NCBI GenBank assembly: GCA_030839005.1 | Contig: JAUZEM010000379.1 | Coordinates: 1 to 15,772 of the forward strand | Direction of reading: 5' to 3' | DNA from: Actinomycetota bacterium | GTDB lineage: Bacteria > Actinomycetota > Acidimicrobiia > IMCC26256 > PALSA-610 | DNA: 15,772 nt | Shown: in pieces, positions 7,023 through 12,480 of the stretch | How the letters are laid out: each line of letters begins with the position of its first letter | Numbering within the stretch: position 1 is the first letter of the stretch | The notes under the pieces: generated by a model | What the model was told of the DNA's origin: nothing | The model's input: only the letters and a program-made list of their open reading frames with translations | Database searches by the model: none | Program-made: the position numbers and the translations under genes

Positions 7023-7028
7023 GACGTC

Positions 7029-7325
7029 GTGCTCGAGGACGACGAGGACTACACCGACGAAGACGCCGATGTCGTGGGGCATGCGGAGCCGGCGCCGATC
7101 GAGCGCTTCCGCCGTACCTCGGTCGGGGCCGCCCTCGCTGCGGGTTTGCTCGGGTTGCGCGACGCGCTGGAGCCGCCCAAGGACGAGACCCCCGCGATCG
7201 TCGAGGACTGGGCCGGCAGAGAGCCCTTCAACGATCCGATCGTGCTGCGGCTCGACCCGGACCATCCCGAGGACTCGATCGTGATGGTCCGTCCCTATCT
7301 CGACCCCGGGCGGCCCAAGCCCTGA
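7029..7325 (+). CDS. Hypothetical protein, 98 residues
   Basis: Not recognised as a named family. The product has an acidic N-terminus (EDDEDYTDEDADV), then ERFRRTSVGAALAAGLLGLRDAL, which could be a short amphipathic or membrane-touching helix. Next comes a Pro/Glu-rich linker and the likely conserved end DPIVLRLDPDHPEDSIVMVRP. I have an impression of similar proteins in Acidimicrobiia-type genomes but cannot confirm it. GTG 7029 was chosen because TACCGT precedes it at the leaderless distance; the open frame further upstream is antisense to the AlkB-like gene. It is divergent from that gene with 40 bp between starts. No function can be given. Confidence 0.7.
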   Translation: MLEDDEDYTDEDADVVGHAEPAPIERFRRTSVGAALAAGLLGLRDALEPPKDETPAIVEDWAGREPFNDPIVLRLDPDHPEDSIVMVRPYLDPGRPKP

Positions 7326-7372
7326 CGCTCGGCATCGGCAACCCGGCCGCCGAAGTTCTCTCGTAAACCATC

Positions 7373-7398
7373 CCGCTATCACGGGCCGCTATCACGGG
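7373..7398 (+). repeat. Exact 13-bp tandem direct repeat
   Basis: CCGCTATCACGGG occurs twice in a row with no gap. Each unit is a loose palindrome with CCG and CGG ends. It lies in the 182-bp gap between the 98-residue gene and the membrane protein gene, about 110 bp before the latter's start. It could be an operator; nothing else is recognised in that gap except the ribosome binding site. Confidence 0.7.
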
Positions 7399-7492
7399 CC
7401 TGGTGAGATATCCCTCGCGAGCGTGGCGAGAACGCTCCGGAGCAGGCAGTCTGTGCGCGCTCGCGCCGCCACATTCGACACGATTCGTTCGC

Positions 7493-7500
7493 AGGAGGGG
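7493..7500 (+). promoter_or_regulatory. Strong ribosome binding site before 7508
   Basis: AGGAGGGG lies 7 nt before ATG 7508. It is one of the best Shine-Dalgarno sequences in the window and fixes the start against in-frame upstream codons reaching back to 7403. Confidence 0.8.
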
Positions 7501-7507
7501 AATTGAG

Positions 7508-8164
7508 ATGAAGCGCTGGTGGCCTTTGCTCGCAGCCATCGTCTACGTCATTGCGACCTTCGCAGCCGTCTTTGCACTGCCGAAAGCTCCGGACGTGACC
7601 GCGTCCGGCGAAGCGCTCGTGCGCTATTACCGCGACCACGCCGACACCTTGCGTAAAGCAACATGGCTGCTTACATGGGCACTCGTTCCTTTCGTCATCC
7701 TCATGGCGCATGTGCGCTCATTCCTCTCCGGTCTGTGTCGCGATGTCATGCTGATCGGCGTCACGATGTTCGTGGCGACCGGAACGGTATGGACGTGGTT
7801 CAACGCCGGCCTTGCGCTGCACGCGGCAACACTTGACGCACACGTCACTCGCACGCTCGTCGACATCAGCGTCTACTTCGGCCCGATCTTGACGGTGGCT
7901 GACGTGCTTCTCGCCGGCGCGATCGGCCTCGCCGCGTGGCGCGGTGACGGTGGCCTCCCGCGGTGGCTCGCGTACTTCAGTGCGGTGTTCGCGCTGGAGC
8001 AGGCAATAGAAACGATCACGATCTTCGGCAAGAGCGGCTTCATCGCGCCGGGCGGTGACATGAACTTCCAGCTCGGAGCGGGCCTGCTCATCGTGTGGCT
8101 CATTGCGCTCGGCGTCGCGACATCGAGAGGCCGCGCCGACACCCGCACGCTCGCGACCGCCTAG
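7508..8164 (+). CDS. Six-helix membrane protein of unknown function
   Basis: A 218-residue integral membrane protein. Hydrophobic stretches, in order: WWPLLAAIVYVIATFAAVFAL near the N-terminus, TWLLTWALVPFVILMAHV, VMLIGVTMFVATGTVWTW, VYFGPILTVADVLLAGAIGLA, WLAYFSAVFALEQAIETITIF and a final FQLGAGLLIVWLIALGVA. The conserved-looking loop after helix 1, GEALVRYYRDHADTLR, recalls DUF4386-like proteins, but this is only a resemblance. The ATG at 7508 has a strong Shine-Dalgarno, unlike many neighbours. The DNA looks less GC-rich, with more AT-ending codons than adjacent genes, so recent acquisition is possible. It stands alone, is preceded by a 13-bp tandem repeat and converges on the MenC-like gene with 54 bp between. 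Confidence 0.8.
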   Translation: MKRWWPLLAAIVYVIATFAAVFALPKAPDVTASGEALVRYYRDHADTLRKATWLLTWALVPFVILMAHVRSFLSGLCRDVMLIGVTMFVATGTVWTWFNAGLALHAATLDAHVTRTLVDISVYFGPILTVADVLLAGAIGLAAWRGDGGLPRWLAYFSAVFALEQAIETITIFGKSGFIAPGGDMNFQLGAGLLIVWLIALGVATSRGRADTRTLATA

Positions 8165-8218
8165 CGACTGAGTCGGCGATTCGTCGTTCGAGACGTCGCG
8201 GCCGAAACCCGGTCGGGA

Positions 8219-9325
8219 TCAACGCCTCGCCGTGAGTCGCTCGCGTGCGATGGTGCAACGCGCGAGCCGCTCCGGGATCGGTTCCACTCCGAGACCCGGG
8301 CCGGTCGGGACGCGGAGCTTTCCGTCGTCGATCACGAACGGTGCGGTGAGGTCTCCGTCGACCCCGAAGAAACGTTCCGACGCCGAACAGTCGCCGACGA
8401 GGGTGAAGCCCGGCAACGCGGCGACGGCCAGCAACGCGGCGCGTCCCACGCCGGTCTCGAGCATCCCGCCCGGCAGCGCGTCGATCGCGCCGCGCACGCA
8501 TGTGTCGTGCACGCGTTTTGCCGCCTCGATGCCGAGCCGCCCGACCTTGATCGCGAGCGCGTCGCACGCGCACCGGACGATCGCGTCCTTCGCGACGGCG
8601 ACACTCGTGATCGTCTCGTCGAGACAGATCGGAGTGCGCACCTGCTCGACGAGGAGCGCGTGGTCGGCGAGTGCCTCCGGTGCGCACGGTTGCTCGACGC
8701 ACTGCAGCGCCAGGTCGTCGATCTCCTCGATCTCCGCGAACAGGCGCCGGGCCTCGTCGAGGGCGTAGCTGCCGTTCGCGTCGGCTGCGAGCAGCACCTC
8801 GGGACCGGCCGCGGCCCGCGCCGCAGTCAGCACGGCGACGTCGTGGCCGGGCTCGATCTTGCACTTGATCCGCTTGTAGCCCGCCTCGACGTATGTGGCG
8901 ACGATCCGGCGCATCGCGTCGAGGTCGGCGACCAGACCGATTGCGACACCGGCATCGACGGCCGGACGGCTCGCGCCGAGCCACGCGGCCAACGACAACC
9001 CCTCGGCGCGCAACCGGGCGTCGATCAACGCACATTCGAGCGCGGCCCGCGCGGAGGTGTGACCGCGCACGTCGCCGAGGTCCGCGCCGGCGAACGCGCG
9101 GGGAAGGAGGTGATCGCGCAACGCGAGCCGTGCGTCATCGATCGTTTCGCCCTCGTAGGCCGGTGTGGCTTGGGCGGTGCACTCGCCCCATCCGATGCCC
9201 GCGCTCGTGCGAACCCGGACGAGCAGTGCGTCCTTCACCGCAGTCGTGACCCGCGCGGTCCGGAAGGGTGTGACGAGCGGCAGTCGCACGCGGAACAACT
9301 CGACCTCGTGCAGCGCGTCGCCCAC
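8219..9325 (-). CDS. menC: o-Succinylbenzoate synthase-like enzyme (MenC, enolase superfamily)
   Basis: A 368-residue (beta/alpha)7-beta barrel enzyme. MenC dehydrates SHCHC to o-succinylbenzoate in menaquinone synthesis; close relatives are N-succinylamino acid racemases. Seen: a capping domain starting VELFRVRLPLVTPFRTA, the base pair Lys154 and Lys156 in KRIKCKIEPG, metal ligands Asp182 (AADANGSY), Glu211 (CVEQP) and Asp236 (CLDET), and opposite base Lys260 (AIKVGRLG). GGMLETGVGR (286-295) is typical of the type-2 MenC/racemase group. No other menaquinone gene is nearby, so racemase activity cannot be excluded. GTG 9325 gives the family N-terminus; TACGCT ends 7 nt upstream and the GGAAAG touching the start is too close to act as a ribosome binding site. 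Confidence 0.82.
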   Translation of the reverse strand: MGDALHEVELFRVRLPLVTPFRTARVTTAVKDALLVRVRTSAGIGWGECTAQATPAYEGETIDDARLALRDHLLPRAFAGADLGDVRGHTSARAALECALIDARLRAEGLSLAAWLGASRPAVDAGVAIGLVADLDAMRRIVATYVEAGYKRIKCKIEPGHDVAVLTAARAAAGPEVLLAADANGSYALDEARRLFAEIEEIDDLALQCVEQPCAPEALADHALLVEQVRTPICLDETITSVAVAKDAIVRCACDALAIKVGRLGIEAAKRVHDTCVRGAIDALPGGMLETGVGRAALLAVAALPGFTLVGDCSASERFFGVDGDLTAPFVIDDGKLRVPTGPGLGVEPIPERLARCTIARERLTARR

Positions 9326-9332
9326 CTTTCCG

Positions 9333-9338
9333 AGCGTA
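9333..9338 (-). promoter_or_regulatory. Candidate -10 hexamer for leaderless menC-like mRNA
   Basis: On the minus strand TACGCT is followed by 7 nt and then GTG 9325. It lies just downstream of the HU terminator hairpin, so the two minus-strand genes appear to be separate transcription units. Confidence 0.45.
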
Positions 9339-9348
9339 CGCGCGAAAC

Positions 9349-9372
9349 GAGCCCGGGCTCGGGCCCGGGCTC
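9349..9372 (-). terminator. Perfect 10-bp hairpin downstream of the HU gene
   Basis: GAGCCCGGGC (9349-9358) pairs perfectly with GCCCGGGCTC (9363-9372) around a 4-nt loop, 28 bp past the HU stop. On the minus strand it is followed by CGTTT and no real T-tract, so it is a strong hairpin but not a classic intrinsic terminator. The same bases can be read as two near-identical 12-bp palindromes in tandem. Confidence 0.65.
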
Positions 9373-9400
9373 GATCGTGTTGTCGGATCTGAAGATTCGT

Positions 9401-9790
9401 TCAGCGGCGCTTGGCCGCCTTCTTCTTGGCCGGCGCCTTCTTCGCTGCAGTTTTCTTTGCGGGCGCCTTCTTGGCGGCGGTCTTCCGGGCGGGCGCTTTC
9501 GCGGGCGCCTTCTTGCCGGAAAGCACCGCGTCCTTGAACGCCTTCAACGGTGTGATGCGAGCGACGCGCTTGGCCGCGACCCGTACTTGTTCGCCGGTGG
9601 CGGGGTTACGGGCCATGCGTGCGGGACGGTCGATTCGGCGGAACTTCGCGAAGCCCGAGATCGCAACATCATCACCCTTGGACACTGTGGCCGTGATCAG
9701 ATCGGTGAGCGACGTCAGGAACTGGTCGGCCTCTCGACGGCTCCAGTCGTTGAGTTCGGCGAGCTCGTTCAGCAGCTGGCTCCGGTTCAC
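9401..9790 (-). CDS. hup: HU-family DNA-binding protein with Lys/Ala-rich C-terminal tail
   Basis: A 129-residue nucleoid protein that bends and compacts DNA as a dimer. Residues 1-92 form the HU fold: NRSQLLNELAELNDWSRREA helices, VAISGFAKFRR, the DNA-contacting arm MARNPATGEQVRVAAKRVAR and the closing helix PLKAFKDAVL. Residues 93-129 are a basic Lys/Ala/Pro tail like that of mycobacterial HupB; it contains an exact 10-residue duplication, KTAAKKAPAK at 103-112 and 113-122. The tail should raise affinity for DNA and is a usual target of lysine acetylation in HupB. The start is GTG 9790 with GGAGG six or fewer bases upstream. A TAACGA -10 candidate lies at 9827-9832 and a strong hairpin downstream, so it is likely monocistronic. 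Confidence 0.95.
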   Translation of the reverse strand: MNRSQLLNELAELNDWSRREADQFLTSLTDLITATVSKGDDVAISGFAKFRRIDRPARMARNPATGEQVRVAAKRVARITPLKAFKDAVLSGKKAPAKAPARKTAAKKAPAKKTAAKKAPAKKKAAKRR

Positions 9791-9794
9791 TTTT

Positions 9795-9799
9795 CCTCC
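9795..9799 (-). promoter_or_regulatory. Ribosome binding site of the HU gene
   Basis: On the minus strand GGAGG is followed by AAAA and GTG 9790, a short but workable spacing. This supports GTG as the start and contrasts with the leaderless neighbours. Confidence 0.7.
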
Positions 9800-9826
9800 A
9801 TGCGATGTTGGGAAGTGCGGGGTGCA

Positions 9827-9884
9827 TCGTTACACGTTCCCTGCGTCGATGTGTGGATCTCAGGCCCATTTTCAAAGGTTTTTT
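9827..9884 (-). promoter_or_regulatory. Candidate HU promoter with upstream A-rich tract
   Basis: On the minus strand TAACGA (9832 to 9827) fits a -10 element and would start transcription near 9820, leaving a 30-nt leader with a Shine-Dalgarno. No clear -35 hexamer is seen. An AT-rich run at 9868-9884, including six A in a row on this strand, falls about 48-64 bp upstream of that start, where an UP element would lie. Confidence 0.4.
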
Positions 9885-9931
9885 CGGCTTCGGCTCGTCT
9901 CGGCCCGCCCTCGGCGTGCCAAGGTGGGCGG

Positions 9932-10744
9932 GTGCGTTCGCCGGTCTTCGTGGAGGATCCCGCCGACCCGCGCCTGGCCGATTACGTCGATCTTGCCGAT
10001 CCCGACCTCCGGCGCCGGACCGAGGCCGACCGGGGCTTCTTCATCGCCGAGTCGCCGCTCGTCGTGCGGCGGCTCCTCGAGTCGGGACGGCGAATCCGGT
10101 CGGTCCTCGTCACGCCGGCGCGGTTCGACTCGCTGTCCGACGCGTTCGCGCACGCGGGCCTCGACGTTCCCGTCTACGTGGCACCGGATGCGGTGCTGCG
10201 CCGGGTGGTCGGCTTCGACCTCCACCGGGGCGCGGTCGCGGCGGCGGATCGGTGGCCGATGCCCGCGGTCGAACGCGTGCTGCACGGTGCCCGGCGAGTC
10301 GCGGTTCTCGAGCGGGTGAACGACCACGAGAACCTCGGCGTCCTGTTCCGGAGCGCGGCCGCGCTCGGTGTCGACGCGGTGTTGCTCGACCCCGAGTGCT
10401 CCGATCCGCTCTATCGCCGTTGCGTCCGGGTGTCGATCGGCCACGTGTTGCGATTGCCGTGGACGCGCGTCGCGTCGGTCGAAGAGGTGCGGCGGGCCGG
10501 CCTCACGACGTTCGCGCTCACACCGTCAGCCGACGCCACGCCGATCGACGTCGTCGACTGGCCCGATCGAGTAGCCATGATGTTCGGCGCGGAGGGCCCC
10601 GGACTCTCCGACGCGTGGCTCGACGCGGCGGACCATCGAGTGAAGATCCCGATGCGGCCCGGCGCCGATTCGCTCAACGTCGCGACCGCCGCCGCGATCG
10701 CGTTCTTCGCCGTCTCCGTCAATCGGCCGGAGTGTCGACCGTGA
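9932..10744 (+). CDS. SpoU (TrmH) family RNA 2'-O-methyltransferase
   Basis: A 270-residue S-adenosylmethionine-dependent enzyme of the knotted SPOUT class, expected to methylate a ribose 2'-OH in tRNA or rRNA. An N-terminal substrate-binding domain (EDPADPRLADYVDLAD, FFIAESPLVVRRLLESG, about residues 1-100) precedes the catalytic knot. The three SpoU motifs are clear: NDHENLGVLFRSAAALGVDAVLL, MMFGAEGPGLSD and IPMRPGADSLNVATAAAIAFF. GTG 9932 gives the usual family N-terminus; the long open frame before it is antisense to HU and menC and is not coding. CAAGGT ends 6 nt before the start. It is divergent from HU by 141 bp and its last 26 bp overlap the convergent ABC-F gene. The target RNA is unknown. 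Confidence 0.92.
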   Translation: MRSPVFVEDPADPRLADYVDLADPDLRRRTEADRGFFIAESPLVVRRLLESGRRIRSVLVTPARFDSLSDAFAHAGLDVPVYVAPDAVLRRVVGFDLHRGAVAAADRWPMPAVERVLHGARRVAVLERVNDHENLGVLFRSAAALGVDAVLLDPECSDPLYRRCVRVSIGHVLRLPWTRVASVEEVRRAGLTTFALTPSADATPIDVVDWPDRVAMMFGAEGPGLSDAWLDAADHRVKIPMRPGADSLNVATAAAIAFFAVSVNRPECRP

Positions 10745-12383
10745 TCCGGCCCTGTTCAACCGTGATGTGGCGCGTCAGCGAGATCGCGTCGAGCAGGGCG
10801 CGGTCGTGCGTCACGAGCAGCAACGTTCCCGGGTAGTTCTCCAGCGCCGATTCGAGCTGCTCGATCGCGGGCAGGTCGAGGTGGTTCGTCGGTTCGTCGA
10901 GGACGAGGCAGTTGACGCCCTTGGCGCCGAGCAGCGCGAGCGACGCGCGTGTCCGCTCGCCCGGCGAGAGTGAATCGGCCGGCCGCGCGACGTGTTCGGC
11001 GCCCAAGCCGAACTTCGCGAGCAGCGACCGCGCCGCGCTCGGTACCAGTCCGCTTGCGGTTTCGAAGCGGGCGAGGAGCGGCGCCGGGCCGGAGAAGGCG
11101 GCGCGGGCCTGGTCGAGCTCTCCGACGATGACACCCGGCCCGAGCCATCGTTCGCCGGCGTCGAGTCGCCGCCGTCCGATGATGGTGTCGAGCAGCGTCG
11201 TCTTGCCGCCTCCGTTCGCGCCGAGGATCGCGATCCGCTCGCCGTACGCGATTTGGAGATCGATCGGACCGAGGGTGAAGTCACCCCTCCGCACGACCGC
11301 GCCGGCGAGACGCGCGACAACGGCGCCGCTGCGGGGCGCGGCCGCGATCTCCATGCGCAGGTCCCAACCTTCCCACGGCTTGTCGATCGCGTTCCTGTCG
11401 AGCCGGGTGAGCGCGCGATCGGTGATCTTGGCCTTGGCCGCGACGTGCTCGCTGCTGTTGCGCCGGAACTCGCGGATGTTCTTGTCGTTCTCCCCCGATT
11501 TCGCGAGCTTCGCCTTGCCCTGCACCGACCACTGGCGCTGGCGCTGCGCCCGTTCGAGCAACTCGCCGCGCTGCGAGCGGTACGCCGCGTACTCTTCCTC
11601 GGCGTGACGGCGGGCGGTCGCGTGCTCGTCGAGATACGACTGCCACCCGCCCGCGTATTCCGTAGCCGAGTGCGCGTGCTCGTCGAGCTCCAGCACCGAC
11701 GTGATCGTGCGGTCGAGGAACGCGCGATCGTGCGACACGACGACGGCGCCGCCCGCGAGCTCGTCGTGCAGGAACCGTTCCAGGCGTTCGAGCCCGGTGA
11801 AATCGAGGTCGTTGGTGGGCTCGTCGAGCAAGAAGACGTCGAAGCGGGCGAGCACGATGGCCGCGAGACTCGCACGCGCGGCCTGGCCACCCGACAGCGC
11901 GTCCATACCGAGGTCGAGCACGCCGGCCGCGAGGCCGAGGTCGGCGCATACTGCACCGACCCGGGCGTCGAAATCGGCGGCGCCGAGCGAGAGATAGCGC
12001 TCGAGCGCGTCGGCGTACAGGTCGTCGGCGCCCGGAGTCTCTCCGGCGAGCGCGGTCGACGCGGTGTGCAACTTCTCGACCGCGTCCGCGACCCCGGTGC
12101 GGCGAGCGAGGTACGCGCGCACGGTCTCCCCCTCGCGTCGTTCGGGCTCTTGCGGGAGGTAGCCCACGGTCGCGGTCGGCGGCGTGAGCGTGACGCCTCC
12201 TGAATCGGGCGCGTCGAGACCGGCCAGGATCTTGAGCAGCGTCGACTTGCCGGTGCCGTTGGGTGCGATGACACCGACGCGGTGATGCGGTCCGACCGTG
12301 CACGACACGTGATCGAGCACGACGTGCGGCCCGAACGACTTGGTGAGGTCACGGGCGACGAGGGAGGCGAACGAAGACGACAC
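10719..12383 (-). CDS. ABC-F family ATPase (ribosome-associated, possibly antibiotic-resistance type)
   Basis: A 554-residue soluble protein with two fused ABC ATPase domains and no membrane segment. ABC-F proteins bind the ribosomal E site and either modulate translation or displace ribosome-targeting antibiotics. Domain 1: Walker A PNGTGKST (41-48), signature LSGGQ (163-167), Walker B VFLLDEPTNDLD, switch His218. A charged linker of about 100 residues (245-345, Arg/Lys/Glu-rich) would be the P-site tRNA interaction element. Domain 2: Walker A GANGGGKTT (388-396), variant signature LSPGE (472-476), Walker B CLVLDEPTNHLD, switch His526. GTG 12383 starts at the expected family position; GTG 12437 and ATG 12473 are alternatives, and TATCCT at 12451-12456 could be the promoter. 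It is divergent from a pentapeptide-repeat gene. Whether it is housekeeping or resistance cannot be told from sequence. Confidence 0.92.
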   Translation of the reverse strand: MSSSFASLVARDLTKSFGPHVVLDHVSCTVGPHHRVGVIAPNGTGKSTLLKILAGLDAPDSGGVTLTPPTATVGYLPQEPERREGETVRAYLARRTGVADAVEKLHTASTALAGETPGADDLYADALERYLSLGAADFDARVGAVCADLGLAAGVLDLGMDALSGGQAARASLAAIVLARFDVFLLDEPTNDLDFTGLERLERFLHDELAGGAVVVSHDRAFLDRTITSVLELDEHAHSATEYAGGWQSYLDEHATARRHAEEEYAAYRSQRGELLERAQRQRQWSVQGKAKLAKSGENDKNIREFRRNSSEHVAAKAKITDRALTRLDRNAIDKPWEGWDLRMEIAAAPRSGAVVARLAGAVVRRGDFTLGPIDLQIAYGERIAILGANGGGKTTLLDTIIGRRRLDAGERWLGPGVIVGELDQARAAFSGPAPLLARFETASGLVPSAARSLLAKFGLGAEHVARPADSLSPGERTRASLALLGAKGVNCLVLDEPTNHLDLPAIEQLESALENYPGTLLLVTHDRALLDAISLTRHITVEQGRITVDTPAD

Positions 12384-12450
12384 GGCGGCACCTGCGGGCG
12401 AGCGGCGGACAAGAGGCTCGGAAGGCGGCCGGATCACGACATCGGCGCCC

Positions 12451-12460
12451 AGGATAGCCC
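12451..12460. promoter_or_regulatory. Overlapping divergent promoter candidates
   Basis: TATCCT on the minus strand (12456 to 12451) is a full TANNNT match facing the ABC-F gene. On the plus strand TAGCCC (12455-12460), part of GATAGC, faces the pentapeptide gene 20 nt before its GTG. If both are used, the two genes cannot fire from independent DNA. Neither has a recognisable -35. Confidence 0.3.
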
Positions 12461-12480
12461 GGTGCGCGAGCATCGTCGTC

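Noticed and set aside
8165..8218. Terminator between the membrane protein and the menC-like gene
   Set aside because: Only 4-5 bp stems are possible (CGAC/GTCG and GGCCG/CGGTC) with no T-tract, too weak to annotate.
8507..9931. Long plus-strand open frame leading into the RNA methyltransferase
   Set aside because: It lies antisense to the menC-like and HU genes and has low-complexity Arg/Gly/Leu composition. The family N-terminus begins at GTG 9932.
10811..12412. Second long minus-strand frame over the ABC-F gene
   Set aside because: It is a Ser/Arg/Pro-rich shadow of the ABC-F frame without motifs.
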